DNA of 64,000 nucleotides from Fretibacter sp964410285 (GCA_964410285.1 CAYPFR010000006.1:1-64000), one strand, 5' to 3'; numbered from the stretch's first letter, positions 34,481 to 43,552 are shown. Translations and numbers: made by a program. Notes: a model not told the origin generated them from the letters alone.

Positions 34481-36187
34481 TTACGGCGAAATATAGGGGC
34501 GTAAAGCCGCCGCCCAGACGTCATACCCTTCGCGGTTTAGATGCAAATTGTCATAAGAGAGCTGTGGTAAGATACCGCCATCTCGTCCCGCGAATACGGG
34601 ATGCAGGTCAATATATTCAGCGCCTACTTGCTCGGCGATAGCTTTAAACTCTGTATTGATGGCAGAGACACGGCCCGCAAATTCCGGTTCTCGCGGCAGA
34701 ACACTTTGCAAATAGAGCCTTATCTTCGGACGTTTGAATTTCATAAAACGCATTATATCAGCCATCTCAGCCGCCATCACTTTGGGGTCATGGTCATAAC
34801 CAATGTCATTTGTGCCGATCTTGATGAAAATTTTTTCAGGATTATGCACTAAAATTTGCGGAAGGCGGTGGCCGACTCCGCTGACAATATCCCATGCGAT
34901 CCCGTGATTTACGCTGACGACATCGGGAAACAAAGCCCGCCAATCCGCAGCCTCTGTGATACTATCACCGATGAATAAGACACCGCCGTCCAGCGGCAAG
35001 TCGTTATAGAGAGCCTTAACCCGCTTTCGGTAGTGCTCTTTTCCGCCATCCAGCATATCTTTTGGGGGATTTATCGAAAGTCCAGCGCGAAGCGTAATCG
35101 GATCAGCCTTCCACCCCATTAAATCTGCAATATGGCTGGACAGATTTTGCGCCATTAGCCGCGCTGTATCTTGTCCGGGGTGATAATCGCAGCTCCATTT
35201 CAGCAAAGATTCCGACCAGGTCACATCCAGCAGAGAAATTGCGGGATTGTTTAATTGGGCGGCGGCGTCACGCACCGCGCGGCGCACAATTTGCGCCCCC
35301 TCCCCGCTTAACATGGGACCCGTTAAGGCAATTATTTTGGCATTTGGAAAGCGAGAGGCTGCATCCCCTAGCAATGTTTTATAGGCCGCCGTAAAGCCGC
35401 CCTCCTGTAGCTCTTGCGAAAAATCATTTGTCCCAAGGGCAATCACCACGGCCTGCGGGACAAATTGTGCGTGGTTCCATGTGCCGGGCCTATCCGGCAA
35501 AGCCCAATCGATCTGTGCGGGCATGAGCGGCTGCGGGGCGTTATCATAATTTCGAATCACGCCCCGGCCTGAAATAGCTATAAGGTGCGCCTGCGCGCTA
35601 AGGGCCTGAGCCGTCAGCATAGCATAAGCTTTCTGCGGTGCATTTGAGGAGGCTGTATAAATACAGTCTTTTGTATGGCCGCGTAACCCATAGCCTGCTG
35701 TGATACTATCCCCGATAAATAGAATTTTGCGCTTTTGCTCAGGACGCGGCAGAATTTCGCCCGCCGCCTCTATTTGCGCAATCCTAAAGCGTCCTGAATT
35801 TGACGGTTCTGTGCGGCGTGTTAACCGCACGTCAAAAAGGGCGGCCTCATCCACATCTACAATCGCGTAATCATTTACGCCGGGGTTGAGCGGTAGCGCG
35901 CTTTCGCGGCCGTTAATCAAAACGTCCATAACCCCGTTTCCCTCATCTTCGAGGCTAACCACCAATTTTGTGCCGCGCAGGCGAAGTGCAATGCCGCTGC
36001 CGGGCCAGCCCATCTCAAGCCCGCCGGCTTCGGCTTGGGCGTAGCGGCCAATTTTCTGCACGTTTTTAAACACGGTTTCATCATGTTGAGAACTGCAAGC
36101 GCTCAGAAAGAGCGCGCAAAGCCCGACGAATAATCCCGCTAGGCAGGGCATCAAACGAAAACGTTTAAGGTTGGAAGAAAATGTCAT
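34481..36187 (-). CDS. Tandem SGNH/GDSL esterase lipoprotein (two catalytic domains)
   Basis: Lipoprotein (lipobox LSAC, Cys31) of 568 residues. An N-terminal beta domain (about 38-145) of the kind found in CE2 acetyl-xylan esterases is followed by a first SGNH domain with Ser161 (FIGDSITAGYG), GTND at 252-255 and Asp334/His336 (CDYHP). A second SGNH domain begins near 395, with Ser409 (FIGDSITE), GTND at 458-461 and Asp546/His549 (DNLHL). Both catalytic sets look complete. The probable role is deacetylation of xylan or glucan side groups in the periplasm. It is directly downstream of the LacI gene (7-base gap). Confidence 0.88.
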   Translation of the reverse strand: MTFSSNLKRFRLMPCLAGLFVGLCALFLSACSSQHDETVFKNVQKIGRYAQAEAGGLEMGWPGSGIALRLRGTKLVVSLEDEGNGVMDVLINGRESALPLNPGVNDYAIVDVDEAALFDVRLTRRTEPSNSGRFRIAQIEAAGEILPRPEQKRKILFIGDSITAGYGLRGHTKDCIYTASSNAPQKAYAMLTAQALSAQAHLIAISGRGVIRNYDNAPQPLMPAQIDWALPDRPGTWNHAQFVPQAVVIALGTNDFSQELQEGGFTAAYKTLLGDAASRFPNAKIIALTGPMLSGEGAQIVRRAVRDAAAQLNNPAISLLDVTWSESLLKWSCDYHPGQDTARLMAQNLSSHIADLMGWKADPITLRAGLSINPPKDMLDGGKEHYRKRVKALYNDLPLDGGVLFIGDSITEAADWRALFPDVVSVNHGIAWDIVSGVGHRLPQILVHNPEKIFIKIGTNDIGYDHDPKVMAAEMADIMRFMKFKRPKIRLYLQSVLPREPEFAGRVSAINTEFKAIAEQVGAEYIDLHPVFAGRDGGILPQLSYDNLHLNREGYDVWAAALRPYISP

Positions 36188-36194
36188 AAGCCAC

Positions 36195-37238
36195 TTAATC
36201 TATGGGAAATAAGGATTTCATCTGGCGCGGCGGGGCAGCGCTAGACTCGCGGATAACAAGCTTATGACCGATGATCTCATTACGCAATGGCGACTCTGGC
36301 GCTGAACGGCGCTCAGCCAATGCGCTGACCGCGCGCCGCATCATGTCTTCAATTGACTGATCTAGCGTTGTAAGGGCAGGTGAAATAATCCGCGAGAAGG
36401 GCGCATTGTCAAACCCAACAACGCTGAGGTGCTCTGGCACACGCAGGCCGCGCCGATAGGCCCCCGCAAGACAAGCCGCTGCCATTTCATCATTACTGGC
36501 GAAAACCGCTGTTGGCGGTCGCTCTAGGGAAAGGAGCGTCTCAATACTCTTTAGCCCCGATGCATAAGAAAAATCCCCTTCAACCATAAGGGCCGAATCT
36601 GGCGCTATATCGCTCTCGGCGAGCGCTTTGAGATATCCTGCAATCCGGTTTTGCGTAGCGCTATAGCGCCGATCACCTGTGACGAATGCTATCCGGCTAT
36701 GCCCACAGGACAAGAGGTAACGGGTCATATCTGCTGCAGCTTCGCGGTCGTCAATACCTATCTTGTCTCCGTGAGTATCGCCCTGATCCGCGCCAATGCG
36801 CACAAAAGGAATATGAGCGGATTGAAGCTCAGAGATCAGCGCATGGTCATCACAAAATGGCGGCAGGAGCAAAACACCCACGAGATCTCCTGATTTTTTC
36901 GCCATCTCAAGACCCTTTAAGTCTAAATCGGACTGCAATGCTAACTCAAAGCCATAGGCCTGACAGGCGAGTACCGCATTGATTTGGGCGGCCTGCGTAT
37001 AGGTCTGAGAGCGGTTATTGAGGCCAAGCACCAAGCGCCGCGCGGTTTTTGAGCGAAGTGAGCGCGCCGCACCGTTGACCTTAAAGTCTAAACCTGCCAC
37101 AGCATTAAGCACTTTTTGGCGCGTTGACTCGCGGACATAGGGTTCCCCGTTTAGCACGCGGGACACGGTTTTAAAGGAGACACCCGCCTGAGCGGCAACA
37201 TCTTTAATGGTCTTTGGTTTCTTTGGATCAATTTCCAT
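36195..37238 (-). CDS. LacI-family transcriptional regulator
   Basis: Sugar-responsive repressor of 347 residues. The helix-turn-helix is at about 9-30 (TIKDVAAQAGVSFKTVSRVLNG) with the hinge helix near 50-60 (ARSLRS). A periplasmic-binding-protein-like effector domain follows, with the ASNDEMAAACLAG and VVGFDNAPFSRIISPALTTLDQ motifs. It is divergent from the xylose operon with a 12-bp palindrome between them, so autoregulation and control of that operon are likely. The effector is not known; xylose or a xylo-oligosaccharide is the guess from context. Confidence 0.92.
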   Translation of the reverse strand: MEIDPKKPKTIKDVAAQAGVSFKTVSRVLNGEPYVRESTRQKVLNAVAGLDFKVNGAARSLRSKTARRLVLGLNNRSQTYTQAAQINAVLACQAYGFELALQSDLDLKGLEMAKKSGDLVGVLLLPPFCDDHALISELQSAHIPFVRIGADQGDTHGDKIGIDDREAAADMTRYLLSCGHSRIAFVTGDRRYSATQNRIAGYLKALAESDIAPDSALMVEGDFSYASGLKSIETLLSLERPPTAVFASNDEMAAACLAGAYRRGLRVPEHLSVVGFDNAPFSRIISPALTTLDQSIEDMMRRAVSALAERRSAPESPLRNEIIGHKLVIRESSAAPPRQMKSLFPID

Positions 37239-37303
37239 AAATCAAACAGTCTATTCCCTTTTTATCTTCACATTTGAGAAAAGGTAGACTAGTTTGCACA
37301 AAT

Positions 37304-37317
37304 TGACAACGTTGTCG
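37304..37317. promoter_or_regulatory. Candidate LacI-family operator (site 1)
   Basis: The core GACAACGTTGTC (37305-37316) is a perfect 12-bp palindrome with the central CG typical of LacI-family operators. It lies between the divergent LacI gene and the xylose operon and overlaps a TTGACA hexamer (37303-37308) that could be a -35 box. It matches site 2 at 34413-34426 in 12 of 14 bases. Confidence 0.65.
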
Positions 37318-37422
37318 AGCATAAGATCAGCTTTTGATGATAAGGCAAATAGCTCCGGCAATAAAAATAAAACGGGAAATAAAACCGTGCGCTCGCCCGA
37401 GGCGATCAAAGGGGACAAAGAT

Positions 37423-37536
37423 ATGATGACAAGACAGAGCGCTCTCCTCGCAGCCATTTTCGCGCTGGTTAGCCTTAGCTTCGCCTGCGGCGGTTACCTT
37501 ATAGCCGACGTCCGCACGCGGGCTTTTGGATATTAA
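37423..37536 (+). CDS. Small membrane or leader peptide, 37 residues, first ORF of the xylose operon
   Basis: Unrecognised. The peptide starts MMTRQSALLAAIFALVSL, is mostly one hydrophobic segment followed by FACGG and ends in RTRAFGY. It could be a small membrane protein, or a tiny lipoprotein with Cys as the acylation site. AGGGGA lies about 8 bases before the ATG and the stop is 2 bases before xylB, so coupling is likely. A frame extension to 37294 has no ribosome site. It may be a real small protein or a translational leader for xylB. Confidence 0.5.
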   Translation: MMTRQSALLAAIFALVSLSFACGGYLIADVRTRAFGY

Positions 37537-37538
37537 TC

Positions 37539-38990
37539 ATGTATCTTGGACTGGATATTGGAACCTCTGCCGTCAAAGCTATCTTAGTTGATGAACGGCA
37601 AAATATCTGCGCAGAAGCAAGTTCTGCGCTGGATGTGTCCCGCCCGCAGCCTCTCTGGTCCGAGCAAAATCCGGCGAATTGGTGGGAAGCCGCGCGAGAG
37701 GCTGTCAAAGCGCTTGATGTTAAGCTGCGCACCGGTGTGAAAGCCATCGGGCTATCGGGGCAAATGCACGGCGCAGTCTGCCTTGGCGAAAACGATGAAG
37801 TTCTGCGCCCCGCTATTTTGTGGAATGATGGACGCAGTGCAGAGCAATGCGCGCAAATGATGACAGAGATGCCGGCCCTTACCCAGATTGCCGGCAATCT
37901 GGCAATGCCCGGTTTCACCGCGCCCAAGCTGCAATGGATGCGCGCGCATGAGCCGGAAATTTTTGCGAAAATTCGGAAAGTGCTTTTGCCGAAAGACTAT
38001 TTGCGTCTTTTGATGAGCGGAGATTACGCCTCTGATATGAGTGACAGTGCCGGCACGCTCTGGATGGATGTTGCGGCGCGGGATTGGTCAGATGCATGTC
38101 TCGCCTTAACAGGGCTCAGCCGCGCTCATATGCCCGCCCTGTATGAGGGCTCCGAGGTGACAGGCACGCTGCGCGCAGAAGTCGCCGCGGATTGGGGCCT
38201 GCCGCCCGGCCTACCGCTCTGCGGGGGCGGCGGAGATAATGCGGCGGGCGCCGTGGGATCGGGCACGATTCACAGCGGGGCAGGCTTTGTCTCTCTGGGA
38301 ACTTCCGGCGTTATTTTTACCGCCGATCAGGCCTACCGCCCAAATCCAGCCTCGGCCGTTCACACCTTTTGTCACGCGCTTCCGGCCATGTGGCATCAGA
38401 TGAGCGTCATGCTCTCGGCGGCGAGCGCCGTTGATTTCGCCGCGCGGGTGACGGGGTTTAAAAATCCAGCCAAACTCTATGAAGCCGCTGCCGCGCGCAA
38501 TACACCTAGCCAAGGCGCGATATTTCTGCCCTATCTTTCGGGGGAGCGCACGCCGCATAACAACCCGAACGCCAGCGGCGCTTTTTTTGGCCTTACGCAC
38601 AAAGACAGCCCCGAGACTCTGGCGCAGGCCGCGCTAGAGGGGGTCGCATTCGGGCTTGCCGACGGACTTGATGCCTTAAGGGAGGCAGGCGCGGCGCCCG
38701 AGGCGCTTTCTGTAATTGGCGGCGGAGCGCGCAGCCTCTATTGGGGGAAAATTTTGGCGAGCTGCTTTGATTTACCGCTACATTACCGCGGCGGGGCCGC
38801 CGTCGGCCCGGCCTTCGGCGCCGCAAGGCTTGCCCGGCTATGCATAAACGGCGAACGGCCCGAAGATGTCTGCACGCCGCCAGACATAGAGGACACAATC
38901 CTACCCGACCGCGCGTTACATGCACATTACGCAGAGCGGCGAGTCCTTTTTCAATCACTTTATACGAAAACCAAGGAGTTAGGCAGATGA
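37539..38990 (+). CDS. xylB: Xylulokinase
   Basis: Phosphorylates D-xylulose to xylulose 5-phosphate in the cytoplasm. The 483-residue FGGY kinase has the N-terminal DIGTSAVK phosphate loop, the substrate segment GLSGQMHGAV, the catalytic Asp233 in GGGDNAAGA (the same position as the known E. coli XylB base) and the C-terminal GGGARS ATP motif. The start is 2 bases after the small ORF; the stop overlaps xylA (ATGA). Confidence 0.95.
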   Translation: MYLGLDIGTSAVKAILVDERQNICAEASSALDVSRPQPLWSEQNPANWWEAAREAVKALDVKLRTGVKAIGLSGQMHGAVCLGENDEVLRPAILWNDGRSAEQCAQMMTEMPALTQIAGNLAMPGFTAPKLQWMRAHEPEIFAKIRKVLLPKDYLRLLMSGDYASDMSDSAGTLWMDVAARDWSDACLALTGLSRAHMPALYEGSEVTGTLRAEVAADWGLPPGLPLCGGGGDNAAGAVGSGTIHSGAGFVSLGTSGVIFTADQAYRPNPASAVHTFCHALPAMWHQMSVMLSAASAVDFAARVTGFKNPAKLYEAAAARNTPSQGAIFLPYLSGERTPHNNPNASGAFFGLTHKDSPETLAQAALEGVAFGLADGLDALREAGAAPEALSVIGGGARSLYWGKILASCFDLPLHYRGGAAVGPAFGAARLARLCINGERPEDVCTPPDIEDTILPDRALHAHYAERRVLFQSLYTKTKELGR

Positions 38991-40303
38991 GCGGATATTT
39001 TGATCACATTGACCCCATTAAGTTTGAGGGCAAGGACAGCCAAAATCCATTGGCCTTTAAATATTACGACCCCAAAAAGGTCCTACTTGGAAAAACGATG
39101 GAGGAGCATCTACGGGTCGCTGTATGCTATTGGCATAATTTTTGTTGGGACGGGGCGGATATTTTTGGGGCGGGAGGCTTTAATCGCCCCTGGCACGGCG
39201 GGGCCAATACTCAAGCCGCGGCAGAGGCCAAGCTCGACGCGGCATTTTCCTTTTTTGATCGGCTCGGCAACCCCTTCTTTTGTTTTCATGATACCGACGT
39301 GATGGCCGCAGCAGAAACACCGCAAGAACATGTCAAAAACTTTGCCGCAATTGTCGATAAGATCGAAGCTAAAATGGAAACCTCTTCCACAAAACTTCTC
39401 TGGGGCACCGCCAATATGTTTTCTCATCCGCGCTATATGGCGGGAGCGTCGACCAATCCTGACCCAGACGTCGCAGCGTTTGCCGCGCTGCAAGTTAAAC
39501 ATTGCCTTGAGGCCACGCACCGGCTCGGCGGGGCAGGCTATGTGATGTGGGGCGGGCGCGAAGGGTATGATACCATTTTGAATACAAGCGTTGGCCGCGA
39601 GATGGAGCAGCTTGGACGCTTCTTGACCCTCGTGGTCGAGCATAAGCACAAAATCGGATTTAAGGGCGATATTTGGATCGAGCCTAAACCTCATGAACCC
39701 GCAAAGCATCAGTATGACCGCGATGTGGCGACGGTTTATGGCCTTTTGAAAACCTACGGTCTTGAGACTGAGGTCGGCGTTAATATTGAACCTAATCACG
39801 CCACGCTTGCGGGCCACAGTTTTGAACATGAAGTGGAAATGGCTAACGCCCTAGGTATTTTCGGTTCAATTGATTTTAATCGGGGTGATCCGCAAAATGG
39901 CTGGGACACAGATCAATTTCCCAATGACCTGCGCGAAATAAGTCTGGCGCTTTACTACATCCTAAAGGGGGGCGGGTTCAAAAAAGGCGGTTCGAATTTT
40001 GACGCCAAAGTCCGCAGGCAATCCATAGACGCAGAGGACCTGTTTTATGGCCATATTGGCGGCATGGACCTGCTAGCGCGCGGGCTTGAGAATGCAGCCC
40101 GTTTGATAGAGAGCGGACAGATTTCGGGTTTTGTCAAAGACCGCTATGCTGCATGGGATCGCGGCATTGGCAAAAAGATGCTTGGCGGCAGCGCCAGCCT
40201 TGAGGACATGTCGACCTATTGCTTTGAGCAAAACACCTCCCCTGCCCCTGCTTCCGGCCGCCAAGAGTTTCTTGAAAATATCGTCACGCAGTTCACGAAA
40301 TAG
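38987..40303 (+). CDS. xylA: Xylose isomerase
   Basis: Interconverts D-xylose and D-xylulose. The 438-residue class II enzyme has His101 and Asp104 in CFHDTDV, EPKPHEP metal-ligand segment, the GVNIEPNHATLAGH motif and the GSIDFNRGD metal-ligand region. The true start is ATG 38987, with AAGGAG 10 bases upstream; the longer frame from 38840 runs inside xylB. It is translationally coupled to xylB. Confidence 0.97.
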   Translation: MSGYFDHIDPIKFEGKDSQNPLAFKYYDPKKVLLGKTMEEHLRVAVCYWHNFCWDGADIFGAGGFNRPWHGGANTQAAAEAKLDAAFSFFDRLGNPFFCFHDTDVMAAAETPQEHVKNFAAIVDKIEAKMETSSTKLLWGTANMFSHPRYMAGASTNPDPDVAAFAALQVKHCLEATHRLGGAGYVMWGGREGYDTILNTSVGREMEQLGRFLTLVVEHKHKIGFKGDIWIEPKPHEPAKHQYDRDVATVYGLLKTYGLETEVGVNIEPNHATLAGHSFEHEVEMANALGIFGSIDFNRGDPQNGWDTDQFPNDLREISLALYYILKGGGFKKGGSNFDAKVRRQSIDAEDLFYGHIGGMDLLARGLENAARLIESGQISGFVKDRYAAWDRGIGKKMLGGSASLEDMSTYCFEQNTSPAPASGRQEFLENIVTQFTK

Positions 40304-40314
40304 CCGCCTAACGT

Positions 40315-41340
40315 ATGACTGGCAATCTGGGTTATAAAAAGATTGATCAGGATGATTTCGGCCGACATCCCGGCGGCGAAAAAATCACGCGCTTCACCTT
40401 GACCAATCGCTCCGGCGCGCAGGCGTGCGTGATTACGTATGGCGCGATTACTACGGCGATCAGAATGCCGGATAAAACCGGCACGTTCGGCGATGTCGCG
40501 CTGGGGTTTGAGACGATTTCTCCCTATCTGGAAAATTCAGCCTATATTGGCGCGGCGATCGGGCCGGTCGCAGGCCGGATCAGCGGCGCGCAGTTCTGCG
40601 CAGGCGGGCAGACTTATGAACTGGATAAAAATGAAGGCGACAACTGTCTTCACAGCGGCCGTCAGGGCTATCATTGCGCGCTGTGGACGCCCCAAATAAC
40701 AGGCAGCGGATTGCGGCTTTGGCTCGAGACACCCGCAGGCCGCGCAGGATTTCCGGGCCGCGTCACCTGCGCAGTTGATATAAGCTTAAGTGATGAAAAT
40801 GCGCTGACCTATCGATACCGTGCGATCAGCGATTCGCCCACGCCGCTCTCGCTGACCCATCATGATTATTTTAACCTCAGCAGCGGCGGCGCAAGGCGTG
40901 CCGATGACCACACCATTCAAATCATGTCAGATAAATACGCCGCCCTTGACCCTGACAATCTTCCTATAGGGGCGCTCGCGGATGTTTGCGGCAGTCCCTA
41001 TGATTTACGTAAGCCCGTTTCGCTGTGTCGGCAGGCCTATGATCAACATTTTATCGTGGCCGGTTCCGGCCTTCGGCACATGGCCCGCGCACAGGCGCAA
41101 AGCTCCGGCCGCCGCCTTGATGTGTTTTCAAATGCTGACGGCCTACAATTTTACAACGGCCGGTTTCTGCCAAAGACCACAGGTCTTGGCGGCCGAAGAT
41201 ATGGCCCCTTTAGCGGCTTTGCCTTGGAGCCGCAGCAGCGGCCCAATGCCGTGAATTTACCGCAATTTCCTTCCATCATAAGACAAGCAAATACACCTTA
41301 TGATCACAGCATAATTTATAAATTCGGGCTTATTGACTAA
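40315..41340 (+). CDS. galM: Aldose 1-epimerase
   Basis: Mutarotase converting alpha- and beta-anomers of xylose or other aldoses, 341 residues, cytoplasmic. Motifs: NSAYIGAAIGPVAGRI, the catalytic His region LTHHDYFNLS near residue 180 and the catalytic Glu in GFALEPQQRPNAVN near the C terminus. It follows xylA by 11 bases, which fits supply of the anomer used by XylA. Confidence 0.93.
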   Translation: MTGNLGYKKIDQDDFGRHPGGEKITRFTLTNRSGAQACVITYGAITTAIRMPDKTGTFGDVALGFETISPYLENSAYIGAAIGPVAGRISGAQFCAGGQTYELDKNEGDNCLHSGRQGYHCALWTPQITGSGLRLWLETPAGRAGFPGRVTCAVDISLSDENALTYRYRAISDSPTPLSLTHHDYFNLSSGGARRADDHTIQIMSDKYAALDPDNLPIGALADVCGSPYDLRKPVSLCRQAYDQHFIVAGSGLRHMARAQAQSSGRRLDVFSNADGLQFYNGRFLPKTTGLGGRRYGPFSGFALEPQQRPNAVNLPQFPSIIRQANTPYDHSIIYKFGLID

Positions 41341-41366
41341 CGCCTATGCGCTGATAGCTTAGGCCT

Positions 41367-42866
41367 ATGACACGCAAAGCTATCCTCTCCATCGATCAAG
41401 GCACCACAAGTTCGCGTACGCTTGTGTTCACGCCCGAAGGCAACGTTCTATTCACGGCCCAAGAAGAATTTGGGCAAATTTACCCTCAGGACGGCTGGGT
41501 AGAACATGATCCAGAAGCGATCTGGGAGACGACCTTAGCAACGCTGAAAAAGGCCTATAATTTCGCCCATAGCGGCGGCTATGACATTGTCGGCATCGGC
41601 ATTACCAATCAGCGTGAAACCACCCTTGTCTGGGACCGAATTACATCTAAGCCGCTTTACAATGCCATTGTCTGGCAAGATCGGCGCACAGCAGATATTT
41701 GCCGCAAGCTCAAAAAAACATATGCCGAGGAAAAGCTCTCCGCCAAAACAGGTTTATTGCTTGATCCCTATTTTAGCGCCACCAAAGCTGCATGGATTTT
41801 AGATCACGTCCCTGGCGCGCGAGCCCGCGCGGCCGCTGGCGAACTCGCCTTTGGCACGATTGACAGCTTTCTGATATGGCGGCTAACCGGCGGAGCCATA
41901 CATGCCACGGACGCGACAAATGCAAGCCGTACAAATTTGTTCAACATTCACACCCATGAATGGGACGCAAAGCTGCTGGATTTGTTTCAGGTGCCGCGCA
42001 ATGTCCTGCCGCAGGTCAAGGACTGCGCCGCCGATTACGGCCACACCGAAACCAATTTGCTTGGAGAGAGCCTGCCCATTCTCGGGGTTGCGGGTGATCA
42101 ACAGGCGGCCGCAATTGGCCAAGCCTGCTTTGAGGTTGGCAGCCTGAAATCCACATATGGCACGGGATGTTTTGTGATTTTAAACACAGGCAGCAATTGC
42201 CTAACTTCAAAAAATCGGCTTCTCTCGACAATTGGCTATCGCATAAATGGAAAGACAAGCTACGCCCTTGAGGGGTCTATATTTGTCGCCGGCGCGGCGG
42301 TGCAATGGCTGCGCGACGGAATCGAGGTAATCAAAGATGCCAAAGAAACCGAAGCAATGGTTCGCAAAACAGATAACAATCAAGGGGTTTATCTTGTGCC
42401 GGCCTTCACGGGGCTGGGGGCACCGCATTGGGATCCCGATGCGCGCGGCGCGATTTTTGGTCTAACCCGCGACACGGGCCGCAATGCCTTGGTACGCGCG
42501 GCCCTGGAGTCAGTTTGCTACCAGACTTATGATCTTTTCACCGCGATGAAAGATGATGGCGTGACCCCCGCCCGCCTGCGCGTAGACGGGGGCATGGTGC
42601 ATAATGACTGGATGGTGGAATATCTCTCCGGCGTACTTGGCCTCCCCATAGACCGCCCGCGCGTAATGGAAACCACGGCACTCGGGGCGGCCTATCTGGC
42701 GGCGCTGCAAGCGGGGCTTTATAGCTCGCTCGAAGAGGTTGCCGCCAATTGGAAAGCCGAAGCCAGCTTTACCCCCGGCATGGACGAGGATGCCCGCAAG
42801 ACAGTTTTGGGTGGATGGCATAACGCGGTTGCCCGCGTGCTCATGAGGCCTGCACAAAATTCTTAA
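41367..42866 (+). CDS. glpK: Glycerol kinase
   Basis: Phosphorylates glycerol to sn-glycerol 3-phosphate; FGGY kinase of 499 residues. It shows LSIDQGTTSSRTLVF at the N terminus, the glycerol-binding NQRETTLVWDR and WQDRRTA segments, and the C-terminal DGGMVHNDWMVEYL ATP motif. It lies 26 bases after galM and appears to be the last gene of the xylose operon. Its metabolic partner glpD is separate, at 51884-53386. Confidence 0.96.
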   Translation: MTRKAILSIDQGTTSSRTLVFTPEGNVLFTAQEEFGQIYPQDGWVEHDPEAIWETTLATLKKAYNFAHSGGYDIVGIGITNQRETTLVWDRITSKPLYNAIVWQDRRTADICRKLKKTYAEEKLSAKTGLLLDPYFSATKAAWILDHVPGARARAAAGELAFGTIDSFLIWRLTGGAIHATDATNASRTNLFNIHTHEWDAKLLDLFQVPRNVLPQVKDCAADYGHTETNLLGESLPILGVAGDQQAAAIGQACFEVGSLKSTYGTGCFVILNTGSNCLTSKNRLLSTIGYRINGKTSYALEGSIFVAGAAVQWLRDGIEVIKDAKETEAMVRKTDNNQGVYLVPAFTGLGAPHWDPDARGAIFGLTRDTGRNALVRAALESVCYQTYDLFTAMKDDGVTPARLRVDGGMVHNDWMVEYLSGVLGLPIDRPRVMETTALGAAYLAALQAGLYSSLEEVAANWKAEASFTPGMDEDARKTVLGGWHNAVARVLMRPAQNS

Positions 42867-43552
42867 GGGGCCGCGTCCAGCGCGGAGAGCCCGCGAAGTT
42901 TGATCTTTTTGACATCCTTTAATAGGTTTTGTGCGCCCCGAAATTCTACGGCGCGAAAGTCCGTGAGCCAGAGTTCCGCCGAGAGGTAATCCGGCTCTTG
43001 GGCTTGAATTCCAAAAGCCTGTGTCGGCAATGCCTTAAGCGAGGAGGCTGCGGAGGGTTTTGCGATATCTTCGTATCGGACTTGCACCAATTTATCACCT
43101 TTTTTAGAGGCGCTTTTCTCGAACTCAGCTAAGGTTTCGCCCCTCTTGATAAGCTGCACAGGCGCGCCCCAGCCTTTGTGGTCAACGTCGAGATTTTGCG
43201 CCATTTGATTCACATGGGCAAGCTCATGACAAAGCAGGCTGGCGTAGACATCTTCAAATTCACATGGATTTGGAATGATCACGATCGGCTCAGCCTCCGT
43301 TGATTTTTGAAACGCGCAGGCGCGGATATTGGTATTCTTTTTTCCGCGAACTTCTTCGTGCAAATCCGAGCAGCTTTCGCGCGCGTCCTGCGAGCTTTGA
43401 AAACTTACCACCACATTTTTATCCACCATAAGATGCTTTGGCGGGGAGGACCAACTCGTACAGGCACTTAAAAATATTACGGGGCTTAACTTAAGGAGTT
43501 TACCGGTGGCCGCCCCGTAAGCGCGCGATAATTGCTTTATTATTTTTGACAT
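42863..43552 (-). CDS. Lipoprotein with HExxH zinc-protease-like motif
   Basis: No named family recognised. It has a lipobox FLSAC (Cys31) and, in the middle, CHELAHVNQM with His109, Glu110 and His113, the HExxH zinc-binding motif of metallopeptidases. A further conserved-looking segment (WLTDFRAVEFRGAQ) is near the C terminus. Several cysteines (61, 79, 97, 108) could form disulfides. The ATG at 43552 is preferred over GTG 43558 because GAGAGGTG precedes it. It is convergent with glpK, overlapping its end. An AT-rich promoter region lies upstream (43559-43686). Confidence 0.72.
   Translation of the reverse strand: MSKIIKQLSRAYGAATGKLLKLSPVIFLSACTSWSSPPKHLMVDKNVVVSFQSSQDARESCSDLHEEVRGKKNTNIRACAFQKSTEAEPIVIIPNPCEFEDVYASLLCHELAHVNQMAQNLDVDHKGWGAPVQLIKRGETLAEFEKSASKKGDKLVQVRYEDIAKPSAASSLKALPTQAFGIQAQEPDYLSAELWLTDFRAVEFRGAQNLLKDVKKIKLRGLSALDAAP

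Noticed and set aside
34333..34524. 63-residue minus-strand frame between the SGNH esterase and the 101-residue ORF
   Set aside because: Overlaps the end of the esterase gene and contains the LacI-type palindrome; no ribosome site or domain.
39110..39829. 239-residue minus-strand frame inside xylA
   Set aside because: Antisense shadow of xylose isomerase, whose active-site residues are clear on the plus strand.
40638..40650. GACAACTGTC inside galM as a third LacI operator
   Set aside because: Lies within coding sequence and lacks the central CG of the two operator candidates.
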